Shown in pieces: positions 17,220 through 27,375 of a stretch of 64,000 nucleotides of DNA. How positions within the stretch are numbered: position 1 is the stretch's first letter; each line of letters begins with the position of its first letter. The position numbers were made by a program, and so were the translations under genes. Source of the DNA: Flavobacteriales bacterium (lineage in GTDB: Bacteria; Bacteroidota; Bacteroidia; Flavobacteriales_D; Parvicellaceae); NCBI GenBank assembly GCA_018401455.1, contig JAGYKU010000008.1, positions 1-64,000 on the forward strand, written 5' to 3'. The notes under the pieces are model-generated. The model ran no database searches. It saw nothing but the letters and a program-made list of their open reading frames with translations, and was not told the origin of the DNA.

Positions 17220-18299
17220 TTAATATCTTGTTTTCAAAGCAATAGCACCAAGTTCTTTGATGCTTTCTTTTGTAGTGAAAACAACTCTTCCTTTTTTCAA
17301 AACCACATCCCAAGCGATAATGCTTGTAATATCTTCAATTACGCCTTGTTCTTTTCTGTTTTTTGCAAAATCAAAAGTTCTTTCGCCAGTCATCATCACT
17401 GCTTGAGAAAAATCTTGGTGAACAATCAATAAATCTCCACGACCATCTAAGGAAGCTTGAAAAATCTCTTGCAAATCTGTCAAAACCATTCCTTGAGCAA
17501 CCGCTTCTCTTACTTCTTCAATGGCTTCATTTCTTCTTTTGTGTTGCAATTCTTTAACGATTTCCCAACCTTGCTTAGCAATAAAATCTTTTGAAGTGTT
17601 ATTGTAGTTAATATTTGAATATCCAAGATACACAGATGGTTTGTCTGCTACTTGCATCAAACGGCTGTAGTTGTCTTCTGTACAAACTACCACGCAATTC
17701 AAACCTGTTTCGTTACAGATTTTCACAACTGCTTTATCTACTTTGTTCAAAAACTCACGAACCAAATCGTCAAGATGTTTGGCATCGCTACCTCTATCAG
17801 AATTTGTGTGGTAGTGGTTATTTTCTGGAAATGGAAAATCTTTATTATTGATTTCGTTCACAATGGTGTCGTTGACAGTATCGTAAAGATTTACACCACT
17901 TTGAGACAATAAAAGTATAAAATACTCCTCACTTCTATTGTATGATTTGATTAAAGTTCGTACATCAAATGTATTTGAAATATGCACTCCATTTTCATGG
18001 GTTGGCCATGCAGACTTGATGATTTCTTGGGTGTCGTTTGAAAGATAAATATGCAAACTATCTAAATTGTAGTTGATATCGATTTCGTTTTGAACTTTAT
18101 AAATTTTCTCCAAAAGAGATTCAACTGGTCTTTTGCCAAATTCTTGAATCACTCTATCTTCTGCATCTTTCAATAGGTTTTTTAATAAAACAATATCAAG
18201 AGCATTTTCAGGATGCGTTCTGTGAGTGTTGAGCGAAATGGTAACACAAGGCGTGTTTTTTTCGGAGGCTAATTTTTCAATTTTTTGTTTGAGCATCAT
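17220..18299 (-). CDS. baeRF (bacterial eRF1-like) family protein, possible Balon-type ribosome hibernation factor
   Basis: 359-residue soluble protein I assign to the bacterial archaeo-eukaryotic release factor families. The pattern EEYFILLLSQSGVNLYDTVND near residue 125 is typical of their second domain, and the C-terminal third (GRGDLLIVHQDFSQAV, DDITSIIAWDVVLKKGRVVF-like) resembles the eRF1 domain 3 fold. There is no GGQ tripeptide, so peptide release is unlikely. Balon, a ribosome hibernation factor in Psychrobacter, belongs to this broad group. Direct orthology is not shown by what I can see. The gene stands alone between two terminators. Confidence 0.6.
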   Translation of the reverse strand: MMLKQKIEKLASEKNTPCVTISLNTHRTHPENALDIVLLKNLLKDAEDRVIQEFGKRPVESLLEKIYKVQNEIDINYNLDSLHIYLSNDTQEIIKSAWPTHENGVHISNTFDVRTLIKSYNRSEEYFILLLSQSGVNLYDTVNDTIVNEINNKDFPFPENNHYHTNSDRGSDAKHLDDLVREFLNKVDKAVVKICNETGLNCVVVCTEDNYSRLMQVADKPSVYLGYSNINYNNTSKDFIAKQGWEIVKELQHKRRNEAIEEVREAVAQGMVLTDLQEIFQASLDGRGDLLIVHQDFSQAVMMTGERTFDFAKNRKEQGVIEDITSIIAWDVVLKKGRVVFTTKESIKELGAIALKTRY

Positions 18300-18743
18300 T
18301 TTGTATTGTGTTTAGGGTATTAATTTTCCTACTCTTTAGAATTTTCGGATTACTTCTTTTTTTGGGTCTTATCATTTTCATATTATCGTTTTATGCCAAT
18401 TTATGAATGGCATCAATAATTGTATGAATTGCCAAGATACGAATAATATAGCGATTTATCAATAGTAATCAGGAAATTAACTTAAATTGTGTTTTAGGCA
18501 ATAATATAATTCATCTCAAAGTTTTTTGTCACTTAATGTGATTTATATAAGTCAATATTTAATATTATGAAAGTTGATATTTATTTGATTAAAGAATTTA
18601 ACTTTATTATAGTTCTATTTATCATATTTATACATTATCAAATAGTTCGTGCAGTTTTTGTTGTAAAATTTTCTTGTCGGGTAGTTGTGTTTTGTAATCA
18701 GAAACTATAAACCACCTTCTATCATAAAAAATAATAAACCCAT
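18300..18743. other. intergenic region without recognised gene
   Basis: About 440 bp of very AT-rich sequence upstream of the baeRF gene. A weak TATCTTGG (reverse strand, near 18435) could be part of the baeRF promoter. No ORF or RNA gene recognised. Confidence 0.5.
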
Positions 18744-18784
18744 CAAAAAAAATCCCCGATAGCGAACTATCGAGGATTTTGTAT
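18744..18784 (-). terminator. terminator of the thrS-infC-rpmI-rplT operon
   Basis: AAAATCCCCGATAG / CTATCGAGGATTTT form a strong stem (one mismatch) with A-runs and T-runs on either side, 30 bp after the rplT stop. Confidence 0.8.
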
Positions 18785-18810
18785 AAGTAAGTAATATACC
18801 GATTAATAAT

Positions 18811-19155
18811 TTATTTTACAGCATCAACAACTGCCTTAAAAGCTTCTGGGTGATTCATTGCTAAATCAGCCAATACTTTTCTGTTAAGGTCAATTTCTGT
18901 TTTGTTGATTTTTCCCATAAATTCTGAGTAACTCATTCCGTGAAGACGAGCGCCTGCATTAATTCTGGCAATCCACAATGAACGGAAATTTCTCTTTTTG
19001 GTTTTTCTATCTCTGTATGCGTAAACTAGACCTTTTTCGACCGAGTTTTTTGCTACAGTGTAAACATTCTTTCTTCTACCAAAACTTCCTTTGGCTAAGT
19101 TTAAGATTTTTTTTCTACGAGCACGACTAGCGACTCTATTTTTTGCTCTTGGCAT
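18811..19155 (-). CDS. rplT: 50S ribosomal protein L20
   Basis: Binds 23S rRNA and is needed early in 50S assembly; in well-studied bacteria L20 also represses its own operon. The sequence is canonical: [60 protein letters not shown]. 114 residues, normal length. Last gene of thrS-infC-rpmI-rplT, followed by a terminator hairpin. Confidence 0.98.
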   Translation of the reverse strand: MPRAKNRVASRARRKKILNLAKGSFGRRKNVYTVAKNSVEKGLVYAYRDRKTKKRNFRSLWIARINAGARLHGMSYSEFMGKINKTEIDLNRKVLADLAMNHPEAFKAVVDAVK

Positions 19156-19270
19156 AACTTTAAGTTTTTTGAAAATTAGTGCTCTTTATTGCTAAAGAAT
19201 CTTAGGGACTAATTATCGGGTTAACAATTTAAATAAACCAAATCAATAGAACTTTCTACTGATTTATTTT

Positions 19271-19465
19271 TTAGGCACACAATTGTACCAATACGTTTTT
19301 AACATCCGATTTTGCTACCAAACCTGACTTAGTAAGATTTCTCTTTCTTTTTGTAGATTTTTTAGTCAAAATGTGACTTTTAAAAGCGTGTTTTCTTTTG
19401 ATTTTTCCAGAACCTGTAAACTTGAAACGTTTTTTGGCACTAGATTTTGTTTTCATTTTAGGCAT
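19271..19465 (-). CDS. rpmI: 50S ribosomal protein L35
   Basis: 64-residue basic protein, [20 protein letters not shown] then [17 protein letters not shown], the standard L35 pattern. Located between infC (28 bp upstream) and rplT (115 bp downstream) as in most bacteria. Confidence 0.98.
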   Translation of the reverse strand: MPKMKTKSSAKKRFKFTGSGKIKRKHAFKSHILTKKSTKRKRNLTKSGLVAKSDVKNVLVQLCA

Positions 19466-19493
19466 CTTTCTGCTTTTTTATTTGGGTTATTAC

Positions 19494-20051
19494 TTACTTC
19501 TTTTTCTTGGGTGTGAAAGTCATAATCATTTTCTTTCCGTTCATTTCTGGCATATTTTCGATAATTGCATCGTCTGCCAATTCTTGAGCGAATTTCAATA
19601 ATAATATTTCACCTCTGTCTTTATATACAATTGTTCTTCCTTTGAAGAATACAAAAACTTTCAACTTTGACCCTTCTTCTAAAAACTTCTTAGCATTTTT
19701 CAATTTAAACTGAAAATCGTGCTCATCTGTATTAGGTCCAAATCTAATTTCTTTCACTACCACTTTTTGCTGTTTGGCTTTCAACTCTTTTTGTTTCTTT
19801 TTTTGTTCGTAAAGAAACTTTTTATAGTCAATAATCTTACAGACAGGCGGATCTGCATTAGGGGAAATCTCCACTAAATCTAAATCCTGTGCTGTTGCCA
19901 TTTCAATAGCTTTGGCAACGGAATATACTCCTGGTTCGATATTTTCGCCTACTAACCTAACTTCAGGAACTCTAATCCTTTCATTAATCCTATGCAAATC
20001 TTCTTTATTAAAATTTGCTCTTGGTGCTCGACCTTTAAAATTGTTTGCGAT
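19494..20051 (-). CDS. infC: translation initiation factor IF-3, probable AUC start
   Basis: Keeps ribosomal subunits apart and checks start codon-initiator tRNA pairing. The frame contains INERIRVPEVRLVGENIEPG, KPSDPPVCKIIDYKKF-like IDYKKFLYEQKKKQKE, and the C-domain KEIRFGPNTDEHDFQFKLKN. The first ATG or TTG-type start in the frame (19997) would remove an N-terminal segment that matches Bacteroidota IF-3 (ANNFKGRAPRANFNKEDLHR). That segment begins exactly at an AUC codon at 20049-20051, 12 nt after the thrS stop, giving 185 residues. IF-3 genes are known to use rare AUU-type starts so that IF-3 can repress its own translation. Start inferred; family certain. Confidence 0.95.
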   Translation of the reverse strand: MANNFKGRAPRANFNKEDLHRINERIRVPEVRLVGENIEPGVYSVAKAIEMATAQDLDLVEISPNADPPVCKIIDYKKFLYEQKKKQKELKAKQQKVVVKEIRFGPNTDEHDFQFKLKNAKKFLEEGSKLKVFVFFKGRTIVYKDRGEILLLKFAQELADDAIIENMPEMNGKKMIMTFTPKKKK

Positions 20052-20063
20052 AGCTGTAAATTT

Positions 20064-22007
20064 TTAGTTAAACTTAATTAATTTCTCTTTTATTTCATTA
20101 TTAATGATTTCTGCAAATTCATCCACACTGAATGTACCTAAATCACCTTCTCCTTGTTTTCTGACAGAAACTTTCTTCTCATTCGCTTCTTGTTCCCCTA
20201 CAATCAGCATATAAGGGATTTTTTCCATTTCTGCATCCCTAATTTTCTTCCCGATTTTTTCGTTTCTGTCGTCAACGAGACCGCGAATATCGTAATTTTT
20301 TAGCAATTCTGAAATTTCTTTTGCATAATCATTAAATTTTTCGCTTATCGGAAGTATAGTATATTGCTCTGGAGTCAACCAAATAGGGAACTTTCCAGCG
20401 GTATGCTCAATTAATACAGCAAAAAATCTTTCCAACGATCCAAAAGGTGCTCTGTGAATCATCACTGGTCTGTGTTTTTGATTATCAGATCCAGTATATT
20501 CTAGTTCAAAACGCTCTGGTAAGTTGTAATCTACCTGTATAGTTCCCAATTGCCAACTTCTACCAATGGCATCTTTGACCATAAAATCCAATTTAGGACC
20601 GTAAAAAGCAGCTTCACCATATTCAATTACAGTATTCAAACCTTTCTCTTCAGTAGCTCTGATGATGGATGCCTCGGCTTTTTCCCAATTTTCTTCACTT
20701 CCTATATATTTCGAACGGTCTTCCTTGTCTCTTAATGAAATTTGAGCGGTATATTCTTTAAAATCTAATGCTTTGAATACATACAAAACCAAATCTATCA
20801 CATTTTTGAATTCTGCTTCCACTTGGTCTTGACTGCAAAAAATATGTGCATCATCTTGCGTAAATCCTCTTACTCTTGTGAGTCCGTGAAGTTCTCCACT
20901 TTGCTCGTATCTATATACTGTTCCAAATTCGGCAAACCTAAGTGGTAAATCTTTATAAGATCTTGGCTCAGCATTGAATATTTCACAGTGATGTGGACAG
21001 TTCATCGGTTTCAACAAAAACTCTTCATTTTCGTGAGGTGTTTTGATTGCTTGAAAAGAATCTGCTCCGTATTTTTCGTAATGCCCAGAACAAATATACA
21101 ATTCCTTGTTACCAATATGTGGTGTAGAAACCGCTTGATAACCAGATCTCGCTTGAGCTGCTTTAAGAAAATCAACCAATCTATCTCTAATGGCAGTTCC
21201 TTTGGGCAACCAAAGTGGAAGTCCCATACCTACTTTTTGAGAAAAAGTAAACAAGCCCAATTCTTTACCTAATTTTCTATGATCTCTTTTCTTTGCTTCT
21301 TCAAGTAATTCAAGATATTCTGTAAGTTCTTTCGCTTTCGGAAAAGTGATGCCGTAAATTCTAGTAAGTTGTTGTCTTTTTTCGTCACCTTTCCAGTAAG
21401 CACCAGCAACACTCATTAATTTTACTGCTTTGATGTATCCTGTATTAGGAATATGAGGACCTCTACACAAATCAGTGAAATTTCCTTGTGTGTAGAAAGT
21501 AATGGCTCCATCTTCAAGGTTTTCTAGTAATTCTAATTTGTAAGGATCATTTTTCTCCTTGAAATAAGCAATAGCATCAGTTTTAGAAATTTCTTTTCTA
21601 ATAAATTCCGCTTTGGTTCTTGCCAACTCCAACATTTTATCTTCGATTTTTTTGAATTCTTTATCAGAAAATTCATAATCACCGAAATCTACATCGTAGT
21701 AAAAACCATTTTCTACAGGAGGTCCAATAGCTAATTTGATTCCTGGATAGAAAAACTCCAGAGCCTCTGCCATCAAGTGAGCAGAACTATGCCACATGGT
21801 AGATTTCCCTCCTTTGTCGTTCCATGATAAAAGACTCATCGTGACATCAGTGGTCAAGGTTCTGTTAAGGTCGATAATTTCACCATTAACTTCTGCTGCT
21901 AATACATTTCTAGCAAGCCCTTCACTGATGCTCATAGCCACATCCATCGATGTAACTCCCGCTTCGTACTCTCTTATACAGCCGTCAGGCAATGTAATTT
22001 TTATCAT
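20064..22007 (-). CDS. thrS: threonyl-tRNA synthetase
   Basis: Class II aminoacyl-tRNA synthetase charging tRNA-Thr, 647 residues. Domains in order: TGS ([20 protein letters not shown]), the editing domain with [12 protein letters not shown] and the later [11 protein letters not shown] region, the catalytic core (motif 2 [20 protein letters not shown], motif 3 [17 protein letters not shown]) with Zn ligand Cys in KPMNCPHHC, and the C-terminal anticodon-binding domain. First gene of the thrS-infC-rpmI-rplT operon. Confidence 0.97.
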   Translation of the reverse strand: MIKITLPDGCIREYEAGVTSMDVAMSISEGLARNVLAAEVNGEIIDLNRTLTTDVTMSLLSWNDKGGKSTMWHSSAHLMAEALEFFYPGIKLAIGPPVENGFYYDVDFGDYEFSDKEFKKIEDKMLELARTKAEFIRKEISKTDAIAYFKEKNDPYKLELLENLEDGAITFYTQGNFTDLCRGPHIPNTGYIKAVKLMSVAGAYWKGDEKRQQLTRIYGITFPKAKELTEYLELLEEAKKRDHRKLGKELGLFTFSQKVGMGLPLWLPKGTAIRDRLVDFLKAAQARSGYQAVSTPHIGNKELYICSGHYEKYGADSFQAIKTPHENEEFLLKPMNCPHHCEIFNAEPRSYKDLPLRFAEFGTVYRYEQSGELHGLTRVRGFTQDDAHIFCSQDQVEAEFKNVIDLVLYVFKALDFKEYTAQISLRDKEDRSKYIGSEENWEKAEASIIRATEEKGLNTVIEYGEAAFYGPKLDFMVKDAIGRSWQLGTIQVDYNLPERFELEYTGSDNQKHRPVMIHRAPFGSLERFFAVLIEHTAGKFPIWLTPEQYTILPISEKFNDYAKEISELLKNYDIRGLVDDRNEKIGKKIRDAEMEKIPYMLIVGEQEANEKKVSVRKQGEGDLGTFSVDEFAEIINNEIKEKLIKFN

Positions 22008-22027
22008 GTTTTTTAAAATTTGACTGG

Positions 22028-22035
22028 CAAAGGTA
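22028..22035 (-). promoter_or_regulatory. thrS operon promoter -7 box
   Basis: Reverse-strand TACCTTTG, perfect TAnnTTTG, 20 bases before the thrS ATG. Confidence 0.65.
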
Positions 22036-22240
22036 GTAGTTTTATGAAAATCAGACGCATTTGTATATTAAAATTTAATGAAAAGCGATGTTTTTTTTGT
22101 TGTACTATTGATCGGTGATTTATTTGTAAATATTATAGATGAAGTGAAATTATAATCATTCTATACTAACTAAAAGTTAAATTGTGAATTACTCTTGAAA
22201 AAAAAATTAAGTTTGATAAGAATAAAACAAATACAATAAT

Positions 22241-22248
22241 TACTTTTG
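22241..22248 (+). promoter_or_regulatory. sucC promoter -7 box
   Basis: TACTTTTG, perfect TAnnTTTG, 20 bases before the sucC ATG. Confidence 0.65.
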
Positions 22249-22268
22249 GGCAAACAATTTAAAAAGTT

Positions 22269-23483
22269 ATGAATTTACACGAATATCAAGGAAAAGAAAT
22301 TTTAAAAAGTTATGGAGTTCCAATTCAAGAAGGAATTGTAGTGGACAACTTAGATAATGTGGAAAGTGCGGCAAAAGAACTTTCGGCTAATACTGGTACT
22401 GAATGGTATGTGGTAAAAGCGCAAATACATGCAGGTGGAAGAGGAAAAGGTACTTGTGAGGAGACAGGTTCAAATGGAGTTGTTATTTCCAAGGGATTAG
22501 GAGAACTTAAAGGAAAAGTGGATGGAATTCTTGGAAAGCACTTGGTAACATTACAAACTAATGGAGTTGGTAAAAAAGTAAATAAAGTACTTATTGCAGA
22601 AGATGTTTACGCTCCAGATTTTGATAAATGTGAAGAATATTATATGTCTGTTCTTTTGAATAGAGAAACAGGTAGAAACGTAATTATGTATTCTACAGAA
22701 GGTGGAATGGATATCGAAAAAGTAGCAGAAGAAACACCACATTTGATTTTCAAAGAAGAAATCGATCCTAAAGTTGGTATTCAAGGTTTTCAGTGTAGAA
22801 AAATTGCTTTTAACTTAGGTTTGAGCGGTACTGCATTTAAAAACATGACCAAATTTGTTGCTAATTTATATAAAGCATACGAAGGATGTGATGCATCTAT
22901 GTTCGAAATCAACCCTGTATTGAAAGATTGTGAAGATAGAATCAAGGCAGTAGATGCCAAAGTTACTTTGGATGACAATGCATTGTTCCGTCACCCAGAG
23001 TACGAAGCAATGAGAGATACTTCAGAAGAAAATCCAATTGACGTTGAAGCTAAAGAAGCAGGTTTGAATTATGTGAAACTAGACGGAAACGTTGGTTGTA
23101 TGGTAAACGGAGCAGGATTGGCAATGTCCACTATGGATATTATCAAACTTTCTGGAGGTGAGCCAGCCAATTTCTTGGATGTAGGTGGAACTGCAGATGC
23201 TGATAGAGTTGCAAAAGCATTCAATATTATCTTGAAAGATGAAAATGTAAAAGGAATTTTAGTAAACATTTTCGGAGGAATTGTAAGATGCGACAGAGTA
23301 GCAAATGGAGTAGTGCAAGCCTACAAAAGTATTGGAAATATCCAAGTTCCAATTATTGTTAGACTTCAAGGAACCAATGCTGTTGAAGCAAAAGAAATCA
23401 TTGATAATTCTGGATTAAATGTATTTTCTGCAATTACTTTGCAAGATGCTGCAGACAGAGTTAAAGATTTGATTGTGAATTAA
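22269..23483 (+). CDS. sucC: succinyl-CoA synthetase (ADP-forming) beta subunit
   Basis: TCA-cycle enzyme subunit making succinate from succinyl-CoA with nucleotide phosphorylation. ATP-grasp N-terminus [41 protein letters not shown]; the C-terminal ligase domain has [25 protein letters not shown] and [10 protein letters not shown]. 404 residues matches bacterial SucC (about 388-400). The alpha subunit sucD is not adjacent; a strong terminator follows, so sucC is transcribed alone, which is common in Bacteroidota. Confidence 0.96.
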   Translation: MNLHEYQGKEILKSYGVPIQEGIVVDNLDNVESAAKELSANTGTEWYVVKAQIHAGGRGKGTCEETGSNGVVISKGLGELKGKVDGILGKHLVTLQTNGVGKKVNKVLIAEDVYAPDFDKCEEYYMSVLLNRETGRNVIMYSTEGGMDIEKVAEETPHLIFKEEIDPKVGIQGFQCRKIAFNLGLSGTAFKNMTKFVANLYKAYEGCDASMFEINPVLKDCEDRIKAVDAKVTLDDNALFRHPEYEAMRDTSEENPIDVEAKEAGLNYVKLDGNVGCMVNGAGLAMSTMDIIKLSGGEPANFLDVGGTADADRVAKAFNIILKDENVKGILVNIFGGIVRCDRVANGVVQAYKSIGNIQVPIIVRLQGTNAVEAKEIIDNSGLNVFSAITLQDAADRVKDLIVN

Positions 23484-23508
23484 ATTCAAAATAACATATT
23501 ACGATACA

Positions 23509-23548
23509 AAAAAAGTTGGGTTTTTAATTGAATCCAACTTTTTTTTTT
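23509..23548 (+). terminator. sucC terminator
   Basis: AAAAAGTTGG ... CCAACTTTTT stem followed by a T-run, 26 bp after the sucC stop. Confidence 0.85.
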
Positions 23549-23693
23549 ATCTGCATGATGTCACTAGAGGTTGAAATAAATTAAAAATATAGAAAATAAA
23601 TCTTTTTTGCATTTAACATAAACAAATTCAGCATATGAGTGTAATAAAACGTGGGGCACTTTGTGTTTAGTTAAATGTTACCAACAATTAGAA

Positions 23694-23930
23694 ATGAACT
23701 TCAAATATTATCAATATAAATTAGGGGAAGTAGATTACTTCACTGGAGAAATGCATGCCAGTCTTCATGAAATAATACTGACATTTGTTGAGGCATTCCA
23801 AAAACCCTTATCTCTAAATAAGCAAATTTTTGAATTTCTTTTAAATAATAAAAAAGCAAACCTGTTATTTAAGAAAACATTTAGAAAGAGGAATTAACCT
23901 TGGTGATGAAAACGGACAGATTGATTACTG
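23694..23930 (+). pseudogene. unrecognised gene fragment upstream of the NADAR remnant
   Basis: A short frame from ATG 23694 to 23897 reads MNFKYYQYKLGEVDYFTGEM..., then a second frame continues ERGINLGDENGQIDYCT before a stop at about 23937. It looks like a gene broken by small indels and possibly once joined to the NADAR remnant downstream. Family not recognised. Confidence 0.35.
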
Positions 23931-24029
23931 CACCTGATTTTCCGTTAAAGAAGTTTGAATCTAGCTATTTTAAATACTAAAAGAAATTGGAACTAGGGAT
24001 TATCAGGAGGAGATATATGTGACTATCAA

Positions 24030-24530
24030 CCAAATTTACTTGTAGAAGAGTATTACTTCTTTTGGGAAACTAAACATCCACAATGGCATAAATGTTCTTT
24101 TAATGTTGACGGACTAATATATTCAAGTGCTGAACAGTATATGATGTACCAAAAGCCAAACTATTTGGTGACATGGATATCGCAGAAAAATATTAAAACC
24201 AATAATGTTCGAGAGCAAAAACTAGGTAGACAAGCAAAGATTTTAAAGAAGAACCCTGGAATCAAAATGCTATTCAAATAGTTTTTGCAGGAAATAAGGC
24301 GAAATTCTACTCAAAACTTTGATTTTCTGAATTTACTGCTTTCAACCAAAGGAAAACCATTGCTGGGAAGTTTCTAGCCCTGATGATAATATATGGGGTA
24401 TCGGATCAGTCTGAATCAGCAAGAGGTTATGCATCTTTTAAAATGGAAAGGCACTCAACTGGTTAGGAATTGTTCTATCTGAATTGCGAGAGGAACTCCT
24501 GGTAATGAGTTTGAAAATGGCTACCTGACC
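24030..24530 (+). pseudogene. decayed NADAR (YbiA-like) family gene
   Basis: Read across several frames the segment gives EYYFFWETKHPQWHKCSFNV, DGLIYSSAEQYMMYQKA, DMDIAEKIL...REQKLGRQAKDF, WNQNAIQIVFAGNKAKFYSKL, SPDDNIWGIG and NWLGIVLSELREEL. This order matches NADAR domains (YbiA/RibX-like N-glycosidases; some reverse ADP-ribosylation). At least five frame changes and internal stops are needed, far more than in neighbouring genes, so I call it a true pseudogene. It sits in a 1.2-kb stretch with no intact gene. Confidence 0.7.
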
Positions 24531-24687
24531 TTGTAGAAGAGTTCAAAAATAAAATGATAAAAGTTGGTAACACTGCAGATAATCGGCACTTCTGGTGGAT
24601 GCTACGCTTCATATACTTAACGTTGTCCTGATCCGGTAATGAGTCTTTGGAAAACGAACATGGCTTCTGAAGAGAGTCTCTATATTA

Positions 24688-24733
24688 CAAAAATCACCAA
24701 AACTTGCATTTTTTCAAGTTCTGATGATTTTTG
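24688..24733 (-). terminator. hsp20 terminator
   Basis: Long stem AAAAATCACCAAAACTTG / CAAGTTCTGATGATTTTT with two G-T or mismatch positions and T-runs, 20 bp after the hsp20 stop. Confidence 0.75.
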
Positions 24734-24753
24734 AGTTTTAGAAAGATACTATG

Positions 24754-25191
24754 TTACTTAATGCTTATATGCTTTACACCTGTATCTTTTGCTTCGTCTT
24801 TTTTGGCAATGATGATGTTTAAAACACCTTTGTCGTAAGAGGCGTCAATCTTATCAAAATTGGCTGTTGTAGGCAGTGTAAAAGAACGAGTAAATGAGTG
24901 ATAACCAAATTCTTTTTTGCTAAAGGTTTTGTCTTCGTTTACTTCGATGTTTTCAGTTTTCTTTTCTGCTTTTACAGTAAGGATTTGTTTGTCGAGTTGC
25001 AAACTGAAATTTTCCTTTTCCATACCCGGAGCTGCCAATTCGATGTAAAAGTTTTCTTTGTCTTCAGATAAATTCACAGGTGGAACCGTAAATTCCGAAT
25101 GTCCATTTAATGGATGTGTGAATAAAGTGCTTTCTAATAAGTTATTCCATACTGATGGCAATAAACTTTCTTGTCTTTTTATAAGTGTCAT
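24754..25191 (-). CDS. Hsp20/alpha-crystallin family small heat shock protein
   Basis: ATP-independent holdase chaperone of 145 residues. The alpha-crystallin domain runs from about residue 38 (PPVNLSEDKENFYIELAAPG) to 140. It includes NFSLQLDKQILTVKAEKK and the YDKGVLNIIIAKK segment near residue 118. A short N-terminal arm (LLPSVWNNLLES) and an ISIK-like C-terminal tail, which may carry the I-x-I dock, are present. Monocistronic, with a terminator behind it. Heat regulation is likely but no operator was found. Confidence 0.92.
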   Translation of the reverse strand: MTLIKRQESLLPSVWNNLLESTLFTHPLNGHSEFTVPPVNLSEDKENFYIELAAPGMEKENFSLQLDKQILTVKAEKKTENIEVNEDKTFSKKEFGYHSFTRSFTLPTTANFDKIDASYDKGVLNIIIAKKDEAKDTGVKHISIK

Positions 25192-25422
25192 AATTTTATA
25201 ATTTTAATGTTTTACGATTTCACATTTTCAAATTATTTGCCAATTACCAAAAACTGAAAAATTGTCAATATTTTATTTGTAAATAATTGATTACCAAGAC
25301 AAAAAGTCATTTTTAAGTGTTTTATAAAGACAAAAAGACAGTGTGGAAATTCAATAAAACAAGTAGAATTAAGTATTATGTCTAAATTTCTGAGTAATTT
25401 CGAATAAGTAAATTTTTCAAAG

Positions 25423-26808
25423 ATGTTAAATTCAGTTCAATCAATAGTAATCTTTTTGTTACTACTCGGGTTTTCGAAAAACTATTCTCAAACCAATCAT
25501 CAAGAGGATTCTTTGATGATTAGAAGTATATTTGATGAAGCGTTGATTAAAGGTCAATGTCACCAAAATTTATATGAATTGTGCAAAGATGTCGGTCATA
25601 GACTTACGGCATCTCCTGCTTCTTATGAAGCCATTGCGTGGGGAAAAAAGAAATTGGAAGAATTGAAATTAGACAGCGTTTGGTTGCAACCCATTACAGT
25701 TCCACACTGGGTGAGAGGCGAAATCGAAAGATTGGATTTTAGCAATAAAAATACACCTTTGCATGTTTCGCATTGCACTGCTTTGGGAGGTTCTGTAGGT
25801 ACAGATGGAAAAGTGCTCGAAGGCAATGTCATTGAAATTAGAGATTGGAGCGAATTGGAAGCCATGGACGATAAATCAGTAAAAAACAAAATTATTTTCC
25901 TTAATAAACCTATGAATCCTGCTTTAATTTCCACCTTTTCTGCTTATGGAGAATGCGGAGAATACAGACATTACGGAGCGATAAAAGCTTCTAAAAAAGG
26001 AGCAAAAGCAGTGATTATTCGTTCGCTCACTTTACGAGATGATTTGAATCCACATACTGGATCAATGCAATATGAGGACGGTGTCGATAAAATTCCGGGA
26101 ATTGCCATAAGTTCCAAAGATGCTTACCAATTGAGTAGAATGATTCAGGAAGATGCGCAAACGAGTATCAAAATGAAATTGGAATGTCAAATTTTGCCAG
26201 ATACCATTTCTTACAATGTCATTGGAGAAAAAAGAGGTAGTGAAAACCCAGACGAAATCATATTGATAGGAGGGCATTTAGATTCTTGGGATATTGGAGA
26301 AGGTGCCCATGATGATGGCGCTGGAGTGGTACAAAGCATTGAAACCATGCGTATGATGACTTCATTGAAATACGCCCCAAAAAAGACGATTAGATGTGTC
26401 TTGTATATGAATGAAGAAAATGGAAATAGGGGAGGAAAGGGCTATGCAAAATACGCTGAAGAATACGACGAAAATCATATTTTTGCACTAGAAACTGATA
26501 GAGGAGGATTTTCACCAAGAGGTTTTAGTATTGATGGAACATCAGAGCAAGTCGAAAATATCAAACAATTTCAAACATTATTCAATCCTTATTTTATTCA
26601 TTTGTTCGAAAAAGGTTATGGAGGCGTTGACATCGGTCCTTTGAAAAATGGAAAAGTTTGTTTGGTTGGTTTGGTTCCAGACTCTCAAAGGTATTTTGAT
26701 TTTCATCACTCACCAAGTGATGTTTGGGAAAATGTAAATAAAAGAGAATTAGAATTGGGTAGTGCTGCTATTTTCTCGATGGTTTATTTGATTGATAAGC
26801 ATTGGTAG
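25423..26808 (+). CDS. M28 family metallopeptidase (carboxypeptidase Q-like), secreted
   Basis: Zinc aminopeptidase or carboxypeptidase of family M28, 461 residues with signal peptide (VIFLLLLGFSKNYSQ). A protease-associated insert lies about residues 120-250. The co-catalytic metal ligands expected for M28 are present: His in ILIGGHLDSWDIGEG, Asp in GAHDDGAGVV, Glu pair in LYMNEENGNRGG, Asp in FALETDRGGFSP and His in DFHHSPSDVWENV. The HLDSWDxGxGAHDDGAG wording is close to plasma glutamate carboxypeptidase. Likely acts on peptides in the periplasm. Confidence 0.88.
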   Translation: MLNSVQSIVIFLLLLGFSKNYSQTNHQEDSLMIRSIFDEALIKGQCHQNLYELCKDVGHRLTASPASYEAIAWGKKKLEELKLDSVWLQPITVPHWVRGEIERLDFSNKNTPLHVSHCTALGGSVGTDGKVLEGNVIEIRDWSELEAMDDKSVKNKIIFLNKPMNPALISTFSAYGECGEYRHYGAIKASKKGAKAVIIRSLTLRDDLNPHTGSMQYEDGVDKIPGIAISSKDAYQLSRMIQEDAQTSIKMKLECQILPDTISYNVIGEKRGSENPDEIILIGGHLDSWDIGEGAHDDGAGVVQSIETMRMMTSLKYAPKKTIRCVLYMNEENGNRGGKGYAKYAEEYDENHIFALETDRGGFSPRGFSIDGTSEQVENIKQFQTLFNPYFIHLFEKGYGGVDIGPLKNGKVCLVGLVPDSQRYFDFHHSPSDVWENVNKRELELGSAAIFSMVYLIDKHW

Positions 26809-26885
26809 ATTTTTGATTTCAATTAATAAATTAAAAATATTTGCATAAAAATCAAAAAAAATATAAAGATTACAATAATTATATG

Positions 26886-26893
26886 TAATATTG
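26886..26893 (+). promoter_or_regulatory. candidate rplS promoter -7 box
   Basis: TAATATTG, one mismatch from TAnnTTTG, 39 bases before the rplS ATG. Confidence 0.35.
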
Positions 26894-26932
26894 CACCCCC
26901 AAAATTGGTGAAATAAGAAACAAAATACTGAA

Positions 26933-27292
26933 ATGGACTTAATTAAAGAAATTCAAGCGGAATTATTAGAAGCTAAAAACTGGCCAAGTTTTAAAGCTGG
27001 TGATACATTAGTAGTTACCTACAAAATTAAAGAGGGAGATAAAGAAAGATTACAGTCTTTCCAAGGTGTAATTCTTCAGAGAAGAGGTTCTGGAGCTACT
27101 GAAACTTTTACAATTAGAAAAATGAGTGGTAACATTGGTGTGGAAAGAGTTTTCCCAATTAATGATCCATTTATTGAAAAAATTGAAGTACTCAAAAGAG
27201 GTGCTGTAAGAAGAGCTAGAATTTTCTACTTAAGAGATAGAAAAGGTAAAGCCGCTAGAATCAAAGAAAAAAGAAGTTTTTCAAAAGCATAA
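26933..27292 (+). CDS. rplS: 50S ribosomal protein L19
   Basis: 119 residues at the 30S-50S interface. Canonical blocks: FKAGDTLVVTYKIKEGDKER, LQSFQGVILQRRGSGATETF, TIRKMSGNIGVERVFPIND, VRRARIFYLRDRKGKAARIK. Transcribed alone with a textbook terminator behind. Confidence 0.98.
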   Translation: MDLIKEIQAELLEAKNWPSFKAGDTLVVTYKIKEGDKERLQSFQGVILQRRGSGATETFTIRKMSGNIGVERVFPINDPFIEKIEVLKRGAVRRARIFYLRDRKGKAARIKEKRSFSKA

Positions 27293-27323
27293 TCATTTGA
27301 TTTTGTCTTTGTACAATACATAT

Positions 27324-27357
27324 TCCCGTTGTAATTTTTTACAACGGGTTTTTTTGT
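27324..27357 (+). terminator. rplS terminator
   Basis: CCCGTTGTA ... TACAACGGG perfect stem followed by TTTTTTT, 32 bp after the rplS stop. Confidence 0.92.
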
Positions 27358-27375
27358 TTTATTAAAATTTATATC

